Positions 53,441 through 61,456 are shown, numbered from the stretch's first letter. The stretch is DNA of 64,000 bases from Micromonospora sp. WMMD1082 (GCF_029626175.1 NZ_JARUBM010000002.1:1984001-2048000); one strand, 5' to 3'. Numbers and translations: made by a program. The notes: generated by a model not told the origin, from the letters alone.

Positions 53441-54435
53441 TCTGTGCTCCCAAATTGCTGGGTCCCCGGGCCGTCGTGACCTTGCGGGCCGAGGATCGAG
53501 TCGGCGCCGAGTTCGAGGAGCTCGGCGGCGAGTGCCTTGCCGATCTCCGCCGCGTCGGCGGGCGTTCCGGTGCGGGACAGCCGGATATCGCGGGTGCCGT
53601 CCGGGCTGATCACCGCCCCGCGCAGGTAGATCTCCTGGACAACATCGCCCTCGGCGCCTGAGCCGGTGGGCTCGCCTTCGGCGACGACGGCGTAGGCGGC
53701 GACCGGTGCGGAGCATCCGGCCTCCAGGGTGGCCAGCATCGCCCGCTCCGCGGTGACCGCGGCGCGCGACGGTGCGTGGTCGAGCGTGGTGAGCAGTTCG
53801 ATCAGATCCGGGTCGTCGATCCGGCACTCCACCGCCAGCGCGCCCTGGGCGGGAGCGGGCAGCATCAGCATCGGGTCGAGCGTCTCGGTGATCGCGTCGG
53901 TCCGGCCGATGCGGGCCAGGCCCGCCCGGGCCAGGACGACGGCGTCCAGGTCGGCCTCCGGGCCGAGCACCCGGCCCAGCCGGGTGTCGATGTTGCCCCG
54001 GATCGGGGTGACCGACAGTTGCAGGCCCAGCGCGTGCAGCTGGGCGATCCGGCGCAGCGCGCCGGTGCCGATCTTCGCGCCGGGCGCGAGCTCGGCCAAC
54101 GTCCTGCCGTCCCGGGCGACGAGCGCGTCGCGCGGATCCTGCCGCGGCGGCACCGCGGCGATGTGCAGCCCCGCCGCGGTGGCGGTCGGCAGGTCCTTGT
54201 ACGAGTGGACCGCGACGTCGATCGTCCCGGCGACCAGCGCGTCGCGCAGGGCGGAGACGAACACGCCGACACCGAGCCGGTGCACCGGCGCGCTGGACCG
54301 GTCGCCGGCGGTGACCACCTCGACCAACTCCACCGGACGGCCGGTACGCGCGGTCAGGGCCTCGGCGACCTGCCCGGACTGGGCCATCGCCAGCGTGCTG
54401 CCACGGGTACCAAGGCGCAACGGCGCACTGCTCAT
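53437..54435 (-). CDS. hemC: hydroxymethylbilane synthase (porphobilinogen deaminase)
   Basis: 332 residues. LRLGTRGSTLAMAQ opens the enzyme, catalytic Asp81 is in HSYKDLP, and the dipyrromethane cofactor Cys is Cys241 (LEAGCSAPVAAYA). It polymerises four porphobilinogens. HSYKDLP and the somewhat divergent GVGVFVSALRDAL fit the actinobacterial branch. It overlaps hemA by 4 bases and hemD by 4 bases, so translation is coupled. Confidence 0.97.
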   Translation of the reverse strand: MSSAPLRLGTRGSTLAMAQSGQVAEALTARTGRPVELVEVVTAGDRSSAPVHRLGVGVFVSALRDALVAGTIDVAVHSYKDLPTATAAGLHIAAVPPRQDPRDALVARDGRTLAELAPGAKIGTGALRRIAQLHALGLQLSVTPIRGNIDTRLGRVLGPEADLDAVVLARAGLARIGRTDAITETLDPMLMLPAPAQGALAVECRIDDPDLIELLTTLDHAPSRAAVTAERAMLATLEAGCSAPVAAYAVVAEGEPTGSGAEGDVVQEIYLRGAVISPDGTRDIRLSRTGTPADAAEIGKALAAELLELGADSILGPQGHDGPGTQQFGSTE

Positions 54436-55760
54436 CGCTCACCTCCGGCGGGTGGGGTGATGTCGGGCACGGTGTCCACCGGCGAGGTCTGCGGGACCTG
54501 GAGGTCGAACAGCTCGCGCAGCAGGGCAGCGTACTGGTCGCCACCGGGTTCCGCGGCCAGCTGGCGGACCCGGACGGTCGGCTGGTGCAGCAGCCGTTGG
54601 ACCACCCGGTGCACGGTGCGGGCCACCTCGGCGCGCTGGTCGTCGGTGAGGTCCGGGCGGCGCTGGGCGAGCCGGCGCAGCTCGGTGGTGACCACGTCGT
54701 CGGCCCGGCCGCGCAGCGCGGCGACGGTCGGGGCCACGTCGGCGCCGCGCAGCCAGGTGAGGAAGGACTCGACCTCGCCGGCCACGATCCGCTCGACGGC
54801 GGCCGCATCCGCGGCGACCGGGCCGTCGGCGAGCAGCGCCGCCATCCGGTCGATGTCGATCACCTCGACGCCGGGCAGTCCGGCGACGCCGGGGCCGACA
54901 TCGCGCGGTACGGCCAGGTCGAGCAGGACCAGGGGACCACGCTCGGCGCCGCGATCGGCCACCGCGGCGGCGACCACGTCACGGGTGAGGACCGGCTCGG
55001 TGGACGCGGTGGCGGCCACTACGATGTCCACCGTGGAGAGCGCATCGGTCAGCTCGGCCATCGGTCGCGCAGCGGCGCCGTACGACTCGGCCAACCGCAC
55101 GGCCCGGTCGGTGCTCCGGTTGGTGACCGACAGCGGCCCGGCGCCGAGCCGGGACAGCGTCGCCACCCCCAGCGAACCCATCGCTCCGGCGCCGACGACC
55201 AGTGCGGGACGGCCCGTGAGGTCCTCCCCGAAGTGGTTGGCGGCCAGCCCCAGCGCGGCGCTGACCACACTCTGGCCGGCCCGGTCGATGCCGGTCTCGG
55301 AATGGGCCCGCTTGCCCACCCGCAGTGCCTGCTGCATCAGCTCGTGCAGCAGCCGCCCCGCGGTCTCCGCTCCGCTGGCCCAGTGATAGGCGTCCCGGAG
55401 CTGACCGAGGATCTGCGCCTCGCCGATCACCATCGAGTCCAGACCGGCGGCCACCCGGAAGACGTGATCCACCGCCGCGGAGTCGAAGTGCACGTAGAGG
55501 TGGTTGGCCAACGCGGCCGGCTGGCTGCCCGCCTGCTCGGCGAGGACGGCGCAGATGTCGCCGAGTCCGCCGTGGAAGCCGGACACCGCGGCGTAGACCT
55601 CCACCCGGTTGCAGGTGGAGACCAGCACGGCCTCGCTCACGTACGGCTGTGCGAGCAGGCGGTCCAGGGTGCGGTCGAGGCCGCTGGGCGACACCGCGAG
55701 GCGTTCGAGGGTGGCGACCGGTGCGGTGCGGTAGGACGCGCCCACGACGAGGAGCTTCAC
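54432..55760 (-). CDS. hemA: glutamyl-tRNA reductase
   Basis: 442 residues from GTG 55760, whose GTGA overlaps the rex stop. Nucleophile Cys50 is in VSTCNRVEVYA; GLDSMVIGEAQILGQLRDAY and LVVGAGAMGSLGVATL (NADPH loop) follow, and a C-terminal dimerisation helix domain ends the protein. It reduces the Glu of Glu-tRNA to glutamate-1-semialdehyde, the first committed step of C5-pathway haem synthesis. The start is well supported by overlap and by the MKLLVVGASYRTAPVATLER N-terminus (Val as start Met). Confidence 0.97.
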   Translation of the reverse strand: MKLLVVGASYRTAPVATLERLAVSPSGLDRTLDRLLAQPYVSEAVLVSTCNRVEVYAAVSGFHGGLGDICAVLAEQAGSQPAALANHLYVHFDSAAVDHVFRVAAGLDSMVIGEAQILGQLRDAYHWASGAETAGRLLHELMQQALRVGKRAHSETGIDRAGQSVVSAALGLAANHFGEDLTGRPALVVGAGAMGSLGVATLSRLGAGPLSVTNRSTDRAVRLAESYGAAARPMAELTDALSTVDIVVAATASTEPVLTRDVVAAAVADRGAERGPLVLLDLAVPRDVGPGVAGLPGVEVIDIDRMAALLADGPVAADAAAVERIVAGEVESFLTWLRGADVAPTVAALRGRADDVVTTELRRLAQRRPDLTDDQRAEVARTVHRVVQRLLHQPTVRVRQLAAEPGGDQYAALLRELFDLQVPQTSPVDTVPDITPPAGGER

Positions 55761-56527
55761 GTGCCGATCGCCTCCTGACTCTCGGTGACCGCGAGACCGC
55801 CGGGCAACGCGGTGAGGGCGGATCCGCCGGCGCTGGGCAGCGCGGTGAGGGATGCCTTGCGGTGCTCGTGGAACGACAGGATCTGCAGCTCGATGGCGAG
55901 ATCGACCTTGCGTACGTCGACCCCTTCGGGAACCGAGAGTACGCACGGCGCGAAGTTCAGGATGCTCGTCACACCAACGTCGACCAGTTGGTCCGCCACC
56001 CGCTGGGCGGCCGCTGCCGGGGTGGCGATGACGCCGATGGCGATGGACTCCTCGGCCGCCACCCGGGGCAACTCGTCGATGTGTCGTACGACCAGGCCGT
56101 TGATCTCCTCGCCGACCCGGGCCTGGTCGGCGTCGAACAGGGCGGCGATCCGGAAGCCGCGGGTGGCGAAGCCGTCGTAGCCGGCCAGGGCGTGACCGAG
56201 ATTACCGACGCCGACCAGCGCGACAGCCCGACGGTGGGTGAGGCCGAGGACGTACTCGATCTGGTCGATCAACAGCGCCACGTCGTAGCCGACGCCACGA
56301 GTGCCGTACGAACCGAGGTGGGACAGATCCTTGCGGAGCTTGGCGGAGTTCACCCCGGCGGCGTTGGCCAACCCTTCACTGGAAACCGTCTCGTGACCGG
56401 TTTCGGCGAGATTGTGCAGGGCACGGAGGTACTCGGGGAGCCGTGCCACCGTCGCCTCGGGCAGATCCGGGAGCGCCGGTACGGCACCGGCGCGACCGGG
56501 CGCGCCAGGGTGACGGTGCTGACTCAT
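55757..56527 (-). CDS. rex: redox-sensing transcriptional repressor Rex
   Basis: 256 residues from ATG 56527 (GGAG 5 bases upstream). A winged-helix N-domain (LPEYLRALHNL..., SSEGLANAAGVNSAKLRKDLSHLG, SYGTRGVGYDV) binds DNA; the Rossmann domain has VALVGVGNLGHALAGY (103-118) for NAD(H). Rex represses when NADH is low and releases DNA when NADH rises. It heads the hem operon and a near-consensus Rex site overlaps its promoter, so it autoregulates and ties haem synthesis and respiration to redox state, as in Streptomyces coelicolor (rex-hemACD). Confidence 0.97.
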   Translation of the reverse strand: MSQHRHPGAPGRAGAVPALPDLPEATVARLPEYLRALHNLAETGHETVSSEGLANAAGVNSAKLRKDLSHLGSYGTRGVGYDVALLIDQIEYVLGLTHRRAVALVGVGNLGHALAGYDGFATRGFRIAALFDADQARVGEEINGLVVRHIDELPRVAAEESIAIGVIATPAAAAQRVADQLVDVGVTSILNFAPCVLSVPEGVDVRKVDLAIELQILSFHEHRKASLTALPSAGGSALTALPGGLAVTESQEAIGT

Positions 56528-56635
56528 GAGACTCCGTGCAGTGCGATCCTCGACCGACTCCACCGGTCGGCCGTTTCGGGACTCCCGCTGGCAACCGAGA
56601 TTGCTGGCTGTGCTAGCGGGGCGCGTCGGAATTAC

Positions 56636-56664
56636 AGAGTAGGCGCTTGTGAAGACGTGCACAA
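56636..56664 (-). promoter_or_regulatory. rex promoter (-35 TTGTGC, -10 TACTCT)
   Basis: Read on the minus strand: TTGTGC (56659-56664), 17-base spacer, TACTCT (56636-56641). The start point should fall near 56629, giving a leader of about 100 bases to the rex ATG. The -35 and the first part of the spacer lie inside the Rex operator, so bound Rex would block polymerase. Confidence 0.65.
56647..56664. promoter_or_regulatory. Rex operator (ROP)
   Basis: TTGTGAAGACGTGCACAA matches the Rex consensus TTGTGAA-N4-TTCACAA with a single change (TG for TT in the right half). It lies about 120 bases upstream of the rex start and overlaps the -35 of its promoter. Only Rex is known to use this palindrome in actinobacteria. 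Confidence 0.9.
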
Positions 56665-56804
56665 ATCGCGATCTTGTCGACACCCCCCGCGCCCCCACCA
56701 GCCCCTCCGTCCCGCAAGATCGACCGGCTCGCCCAGCCACCCCCGCCCAATCATTCCCCAACCCCGACTTCTCCGACCAATCACACGCGCCCGATCAGCA
56801 GGGT

Positions 56805-56861
56805 TGATCATGAAGTTATTGACCCGACACGCCGACCCGGAGCGCAACAACTTCATGATCA
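56805..56861. terminator. inverted repeat G at the end of the HAD hydrolase gene
   Basis: TGATCATGAAGTTATTG (56805-56821) pairs with 56845-56861 at 16 of 17 positions around a 23-base loop. The HAD gene stop codon (56816-56818) lies inside the left arm, so the C-terminal codons are part of the repeat. It shares the TGATCATGA outer half with inverted repeat B. It probably ends HAD transcription; it is about 140 bases upstream of the Rex operator. Confidence 0.8.
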
Positions 56862-57520
56862 GCGGAAAGTGGGGGTGGGGTTTGGGCCAGGTGGATGGCG
56901 TGGGTGAGGGTGTCGGCGACGGGGTGGCCGGAGGCATCGAGGCGGGCCCGGTCGGTGAAGCCGCCGGAGTAGAGGACGGCGCGACCGCCGACCGAGAGCG
57001 CGGCCTCGGCGTCGTCGAGCGAGTCGCCGATCAGCACCACGTCGCGCCCGTCGACACCCAACTCGCCGATGTGCCGGGCCAGCGATTCCGCCTTGCGGTC
57101 GCCGCCGACCTGCGCCCGCAGCCCGTCCACCCGGGCGAACCGCCCGGCCAGGCCGTACGTCCCGACGGCCGGCACCAGCTCGTCGTGGAACCACATCGAC
57201 AGCAGGGACTGGCTGCCCGTCCAGGCCGCCATCGCCTCGACGGCGTCGTGCGCCAGCTCACAGGTGGTCAGACCCACGCGGTACGCGTCATGGAAGATCT
57301 TGTCCAGCCGGCCGAACGCCTCGTCGTCCACCGCCCGGCCGAGGACGTCCGCGTAGTAGTCGGCGATCGGCCGGCGGAACCGGACCCGGTGCTCGTCCGC
57401 GGTCACCGTCGGGCCGCCCTCGCTGGCGAACACGGCATTGGTGCAGGCCACCACGAGGTGGAGGTCATTGAGCAGGGTGCCGTTCCAGTCCCACACCAGA
57501 TGGGGGCGCGCAGGAGTCAT
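56816..57520 (-). CDS. HAD-superfamily hydrolase (Gph-like, DxN variant)
   Basis: 234 residues from ATG 57520; a GTG one codon earlier is possible. HAD motif I reads VWDWNGTLLND near 9-19, i.e. DxNGT in which the usual general acid Asp (DxDGT) is replaced by Asn; other HAD proteins with WDWNGTL exist. Motif III/IV VLIGDSLDDAEAA is intact. The cap region is helical. It looks like a phosphoglycolate-phosphatase-type protein, but the Asn raises the question whether it hydrolyses phosphate esters efficiently. The last ~15 codons lie in inverted repeat G. Confidence 0.85.
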   Translation of the reverse strand: MTPARPHLVWDWNGTLLNDLHLVVACTNAVFASEGGPTVTADEHRVRFRRPIADYYADVLGRAVDDEAFGRLDKIFHDAYRVGLTTCELAHDAVEAMAAWTGSQSLLSMWFHDELVPAVGTYGLAGRFARVDGLRAQVGGDRKAESLARHIGELGVDGRDVVLIGDSLDDAEAALSVGGRAVLYSGGFTDRARLDASGHPVADTLTHAIHLAQTPPPLSADHEVVALRVGVSGQ

Positions 57521-57581
57521 CACCGCACCCTATCCAGCACCACGGCGAGCGTGGCACCCCAGAGCTGGCGAGCTAGGCGGC

Positions 57582-57833
57582 CTAGAGCTGCGGGGTGGTC
57601 AGATCCCGTAGCAGCCGCTCCTCCTCGACCCGCCAGTAGCCGTGCTCCCTACCGTCCAGCAGCACCACCGGCAGCCGGTCGCCGTACTCGCGTTCCAGTT
57701 CCAGGTCGCCGCTGACGTCCCGCTCGGTCCACCGGTCGCCGGTGACCGCGACCACCCGGTCGAGCGCCGCCTTGGCGTCCTCACACAGATGGCAACCGGG
57801 TCGGGTGATCAGGGTCAGGCGGGGCTCACGCAT
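57582..57833 (-). CDS. glutaredoxin-like protein (DUF836 type)
   Basis: 83 residues. The active-site CHLC sits in LITRPGCHLCEDAKAAL; a second conserved region is DRLPVVLLDGREHG (cis-Pro) and YWRVEEERLLRDL. Size and motifs fit the thioredoxin-fold glutaredoxin family found beside hemA/rex in mycobacteria and Streptomyces (Rv0508-type). It probably reduces disulphides or carries thiols. It starts at ATG 57833 and reads in the same direction as the rex operon, 62 bases upstream of the HAD gene's start. Confidence 0.93.
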   Translation of the reverse strand: MREPRLTLITRPGCHLCEDAKAALDRVVAVTGDRWTERDVSGDLELEREYGDRLPVVLLDGREHGYWRVEEERLLRDLTTPQL

Positions 57834-58252
57834 CGGTCTCCTCCGTCGTGCCGGCCGGTGCCGGCTGGTCGGTCAGGCGCACATCGGTCGGGCATCCGCA
57901 AGTCCCGTGCACGGCACTCAGGCGGCGTCACCGACGGTACCGAATGGACGCGACGAGACGTCACCACGGATGTCGGAGCCGACCGCCGCGCCAGCCGCCC
58001 CCGGCCCGGCCCGCACCCCGCCCATCGGGCCTCCTACCAGGCCGAACAGCTGCTCCACTGCGGAACAACCAGGCGGCCGCTTGTCAACCATGCCCGACGG
58101 ACAACCGGTCCGGCAGGTGTGCGACACGTCGGGAAATACTTCGGCCCTGTGTAACGGACTTGCCACGCGCGGGTGACGTTGGCCCTATCATCACTCGGGT
58201 CGGCTCACCCCATTTGCCGTGAGTCGACACCCCTCAGCCCGAGGAGGCCCCC
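57834..58252. other. 419-bp intergenic region between glutaredoxin gene and bldN leader
   Basis: Divergent promoter region. I see no credible gene: the minus-strand open frame 57918-58166 (82 codons) has no family resemblance and no ribosome site. A TATCAT -10-like hexamer at 58186-58191 suggests a start near 58198 for the bldN transcript, but no matching -35 is visible. Confidence 0.55.
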
Positions 58253-58399
58253 GTGCCGTTGAGCGCATTGGACCAGCACCTCAAGGGGATCTGCCGCCCG
58301 CCGGCACACCCCGGATCCGCCCTGCCCGGCGGCGACCCGACCGGTCAGCCGGTTGCCGCCCGCCCGGCGGCGACCAACGGAACGGGGGCGGCGCGATGA
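58253..58399 (+). CDS. 48-codon leader ORF translationally coupled to bldN
   Basis: GTG 58253 follows GAGGAGG at an ideal 5-6 bases. The frame runs MPLSALDQHLKGICRPP..., is Pro/Ala/Gly-rich towards its end, and stops at TGA 58397-58399, which overlaps the bldN ATG (58396) as ATGA. Ribosomes finishing it could restart at bldN. It is too short to be a typical enzyme and I recognise no homologue. It may be a regulatory peptide, a device that sets the rate of bldN translation, or a hidden upstream part of the BldN reading frame. Codon use is compatible with coding. Confidence 0.55.
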   Translation: MPLSALDQHLKGICRPPAHPGSALPGGDPTGQPVAARPAATNGTGAAR

Positions 58400-59343
58400 C
58401 CGCCTTCGGTTTCGTGGAACGCCCGATCGGCATGACCGGTCCCGCCGCCCGCACGCCGGTCAACGAACGCGGCGGCGCCCACGGCGCGCAGGACGCGACG
58501 GGCAACCTCACCGTCCGGGGCGAGAGCGCCGCGCGGAGGGTGGGCAGCCGGCCCCACCAGAACGAGCCACCACATCGACCATCCGTACCGGGCGGCAACG
58601 CGAAACCCGCGGGCGGTCGGGTCGCCTCCCCGAGCCGGCCGACGATGCCCGCCCAGGCCCGCCGCAGCGGGGACGCACCGATCGCCGAGGCGTCGACGAC
58701 GGAGACCGCGGTGCTTCCGGCGGTGACCACCCCCGCCAACACCTCGACCGGGTTCCCGAGCCGCCCCGATCCGTCCGATCCGGCGACCGAGGTCTGGGCG
58801 CTGGTCGAACGCGCCCAGGCCGGTGAGGCCGAGGCATTCGGGCTGATCTACGACCGCTACGTCGACACCGTTTTCCGCTTCGTCTACTTTCGGGTCGGCA
58901 ACCGGCAACTCGCCGAGGACCTCACCTCCGACACCTTCCTGCGCGCCCTCAAGCGGATCGGCAGCTTCACCTGGCAGGGCCGCGACCTCGGCGCCTGGCT
59001 GGTGACCATCGCGCGCAACCTGGTCGCCGACCACTTCAAGTCCGGCCGGTACCGGCTGGAGGTGACCACCGGCGACGTGCTCGACGCCGACCGCGAGGAC
59101 CGGGGCCCGGAGGGCAGCCCGGAGGCCGCCGTGGTGGAACACATCACCAACGTCGCCCTGTTGACGGCCGTGAAGCGCCTCAATCCCGAACAGCAGGAGT
59201 GCATCGTGCTCCGCTTCCTCCAGGGCTTCTCGGTGGCGGAGACCGCCCGGGCGATGGGCAAGAACGAGGGTGCGATCAAGGCACTGCAGTACCGGGCGGT
59301 CCGGGCCCTGGCACGGCTGCTCCCGGACGGCTTCCAGCCGTAG
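58396..59343 (+). CDS. bldN: ECF sigma factor, BldN type, with long N-terminal extension
   Basis: 315 residues. Sigma region 2 at about 145-215 (IYDRYVDTVFRFVYFRVGNRQ, DLTSDTFLRALKRI, WLVTIARNLVADHFK) and region 4 at about 255-308 (RLNPEQQECIVLRFLQG, GAIKALQYRAVRALARLLPD) match BldN of Streptomyces, including the conserved FTWQGRD and RLEVTTGD strings. The first ~130 residues are a low-complexity extension; Streptomyces BldN is made as a pro-protein with an 86-residue extension that is removed. BldN is a developmental sigma factor needed for aerial growth. The start ATG overlaps the upstream leader ORF. Confidence 0.93.
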   Translation: MTAFGFVERPIGMTGPAARTPVNERGGAHGAQDATGNLTVRGESAARRVGSRPHQNEPPHRPSVPGGNAKPAGGRVASPSRPTMPAQARRSGDAPIAEASTTETAVLPAVTTPANTSTGFPSRPDPSDPATEVWALVERAQAGEAEAFGLIYDRYVDTVFRFVYFRVGNRQLAEDLTSDTFLRALKRIGSFTWQGRDLGAWLVTIARNLVADHFKSGRYRLEVTTGDVLDADREDRGPEGSPEAAVVEHITNVALLTAVKRLNPEQQECIVLRFLQGFSVAETARAMGKNEGAIKALQYRAVRALARLLPDGFQP

Positions 59344-59361
59344 TCCTCCGGCACCGGCACG

Positions 59362-59383
59362 GGTGGCCGCCCCAACGGCCACC
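59362..59383 (+). terminator. hairpin after bldN
   Basis: GGTGGCCG (59362-59369) pairs with CGGCCACC (59376-59383) around a 6-base loop, 19 bases after the bldN stop. Short stem without a U tract; a probable weak terminator. Confidence 0.5.
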
Positions 59384-59441
59384 GCGTGGGCCCCTTCGAT
59401 CCGGAAGCGATCACTTTGCGTAATTTCGGCATCCGCCGGGC

Positions 59442-59470
59442 CGTAACCCGCCCCCGGCACGGCGCGTTTC
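59442..59470 (+). promoter_or_regulatory. candidate BldN-type promoter upstream of rsbN
   Basis: CGTAAC (59442-59447), 17-base spacer, CGTTTC (59465-59470). The Streptomyces BldN consensus is, as I recall it, CGTAAC-N16-CGTTGA, and rsbN there is transcribed by BldN from its own promoter. The first element is exact and the second differs at the last two bases. It lies 157 bases before the rsbN start. Confidence 0.45.
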
Positions 59471-59626
59471 TCCGGGTGCGACCGGTGACAGGCCGGAAAC
59501 CCCCGGGGTCCTCCGGATGACCTGCGACGGTGCCGACGACGGTTACCCGCCGTGGTGTCAGGAGGTCATCGGTCGCTGGTGGTGAACGCGGCCGACCGGC
59601 CGTGACCAGCGAGAGGAGGTGCCACG

Positions 59627-60487
59627 GTGGACAACGCCCTCTTCTCCCGTCGGCGCGCCGAGCGCTTCGCGCAGCTTCTCGACGAAGCCAACGGCGGCCG
59701 ACGTCATCACGTGCGATCCCGCGACGACGACCAGCTCGCGCCGCTCGTCACGCTCGGCCGGCGCCTCGGCACCAACCCGCCCATCGCCGAGGTGAACCCG
59801 GAGTTCCGTACGGGTCTGCGGGCGATGTTGCTCGCCACCGCCGCTCGCGAGGGCGTCGGCGCGGCCACCGCCGGTCGGCCGGCGGAGAAGGCGGGTTCCG
59901 GTCGCGGGTCGCTGCTGCCCGCGGTCACTGCCCGCCGGGCCCGCGCCCGCGGCGCGATCCTGGTCGGCATCGCGGCCGGCGCCGTGGCCGTCTCCGGCAT
60001 CTCGGCGGCCAGCGAGAATGCGGTACCCGGTGACGCGCTGTACGGGATGAAGCGCGGCACCGAACGGGCCCAACTCGCGCTCACCGGCTCCGACATCAGC
60101 CGGGGCCAGCTCTTCCTCGACTTCGCCCGCACCCGGCTGGCCGAGGCGTCCTCGTTGCGGGGCGGCCGGACGGGATACAGCGGCGTGCTGGACGACATGG
60201 ACGCGGACACCCGGCAGGGCGTACGCCTGCTCACCGGTGCGGCCGCGCAGCGCTCGGATGCCGCGGCGCTGGTCGCGGTCGATGCCTTCCTCACCGAACA
60301 GCGACGTTCCCTGAACGCGCTGCTGGACAGCGGCTCCCGGACCGATCGGGTCCGCACCACCGAGTCGCTGACCCTGCTGGAGTCCGTCGCCAAGCGCGCC
60401 GACGCGATGCGCGCCGCCATCGCCTGCGGCCAACACCTCACCGTCACCAGCGACGCGCTTGGCCCGATCCCCGCCGCCTGTTCCTGA
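59627..60487 (+). CDS. rsbN: RsbN-like anti-sigma factor with DUF5667 domain
   Basis: 286 residues from GTG 59627 (GAGGAGG 8 bases upstream). The N-terminal ~100 residues are cytosolic and helical; in Streptomyces RsbN this part binds BldN. A single membrane segment (ILVGIAAGAVAVSGISA) lies around 109-127, and the C-terminal DUF5667 domain is outside the membrane (AVPGDALYGMKRGTERAQLALT, LFLDFARTRLAEASSL, ...). Position directly behind bldN supports the assignment. It should hold BldN inactive at the membrane until a signal releases it. Confidence 0.9.
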   Translation: MDNALFSRRRAERFAQLLDEANGGRRHHVRSRDDDQLAPLVTLGRRLGTNPPIAEVNPEFRTGLRAMLLATAAREGVGAATAGRPAEKAGSGRGSLLPAVTARRARARGAILVGIAAGAVAVSGISAASENAVPGDALYGMKRGTERAQLALTGSDISRGQLFLDFARTRLAEASSLRGGRTGYSGVLDDMDADTRQGVRLLTGAAAQRSDAAALVAVDAFLTEQRRSLNALLDSGSRTDRVRTTESLTLLESVAKRADAMRAAIACGQHLTVTSDALGPIPAACS

Positions 60488-60546
60488 CGGTCCACCGGTG
60501 GTGATCCGGCGGCCGGTTACCGTGGTCGGTGACATGAGGGGGGCGG

Positions 60547-61416
60547 ATGACGCGTAGTCACAAGGTGACCGTCAGCACCGACGTGCACGGGCACACCGCC
60601 GGTTGGGCGCAGGCCGAGCCGGCTCCCCCGGCCGCACCGGATCCGCGTGCAGCGGCCTTCTTCGACGTGGACAACACGATGATGCAGGGCGCCTCGATCT
60701 ACTGGTTCGCCCGTGGACTCGCCGCGCGAAGATACTTCACCACCGCCGACCTGGCCCGGTTCGCCTGGCGGCAGCTGCGTTTCCGGCTGCTCGCCCGGGA
60801 ACACGCCGCAGACTTGTCGCACGCCAAGGAGGCTGCCCTCGCCTTCGTCGAGGGCTGGCGCGTGGCGGACGTGGAACGGCTCACCGAGGAGATCTTCGAC
60901 GAGCTCATGGCGCCCCGGATCTGGGCCGGCAGCCGCCGGCTGGCGCAGGGTCACCTCGACGACGGCGAGCGGGTCTGGCTGGTGAGCGCGGCCCCGGTGG
61001 AGATCGGTCGGGTGATCGCCGCCCGGCTCGGCTTGACGGGCGCGATCGGCACGGTCGCCGAGGTGGTCGACGGCGCCTACACGGGCCGGCTGGTCGGCGA
61101 CCTGATGCACGGGCCGGCCAAGGCCGAGGCGGTCACGCAACTCGCCGCCGTCGAGGGCCTGGACCTGCACCGCTGCACCGCCTACAGCGACTCCGCCAAC
61201 GACCTGCCAATGCTGTCCATAGTCGGTCGCGCGGTGGCGGTCAACCCGGACACCACGCTGCTACGCCAGGCCCGCCAGCACGGTTGGGAGGTGCGCGACT
61301 TCCGTACCGGCCGCCGGGCCGTCAAGATCGCGGTCCCGTCGGCCGCCGCCGCCGGGCTGGTGGCCGGCGCGGTCACCGCCGGCGTGGCGTTGCAGCGGCG
61401 CCGCCTCAGCGGCTGA
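60547..61416 (+). CDS. HAD-IB family phosphatase (SerB-like)
   Basis: 289 residues. HAD motif I AAFFDVDNTMM (Asp40, Asp42) and the motif VYSDSANDLPML-like YSDSANDLPML near 215 are present; the cap domain carries helices typical of HAD-IB (SerB/PSPase) proteins. The C-terminus has a hydrophobic helix (AAAAGLVAGAVTAGVAL) followed by basic residues, a membrane tail that soluble SerB lacks. Resembles M. tuberculosis SerB1 (Rv0505c) in location. It may dephosphorylate a small phosphate ester or lipid phosphate near the membrane. GGGGGG-type ribosome site before ATG 60547. Confidence 0.9.
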   Translation: MTRSHKVTVSTDVHGHTAGWAQAEPAPPAAPDPRAAAFFDVDNTMMQGASIYWFARGLAARRYFTTADLARFAWRQLRFRLLAREHAADLSHAKEAALAFVEGWRVADVERLTEEIFDELMAPRIWAGSRRLAQGHLDDGERVWLVSAAPVEIGRVIAARLGLTGAIGTVAEVVDGAYTGRLVGDLMHGPAKAEAVTQLAAVEGLDLHRCTAYSDSANDLPMLSIVGRAVAVNPDTTLLRQARQHGWEVRDFRTGRRAVKIAVPSAAAAGLVAGAVTAGVALQRRRLSG

Positions 61417-61432
61417 GGCCCGCCAACGGGCC
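61417..61432. terminator. short hairpin between convergent HAD-IB and acyltransferase genes
   Basis: GGCCCG-CCAA-CGGGCC immediately after the HAD-IB stop. A 6-bp stem is weak, and the assignment rests mainly on position between convergent genes. Confidence 0.35.
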
Positions 61433-61456
61433 AGGCGGCAGCGCCCCGCGCGCGGC

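Noticed and set aside
51860..54808. Single 982-codon open frame through hemD, hemC and beyond
   Set aside because: High GC keeps frames open; the true hemD start is at the ATGA overlap with hemC (53440).
57918..58166. Minus-strand open frame of 82 codons upstream of bldN
   Set aside because: No ribosome site, no recognisable family and unlikely composition; promoter DNA is a better explanation.
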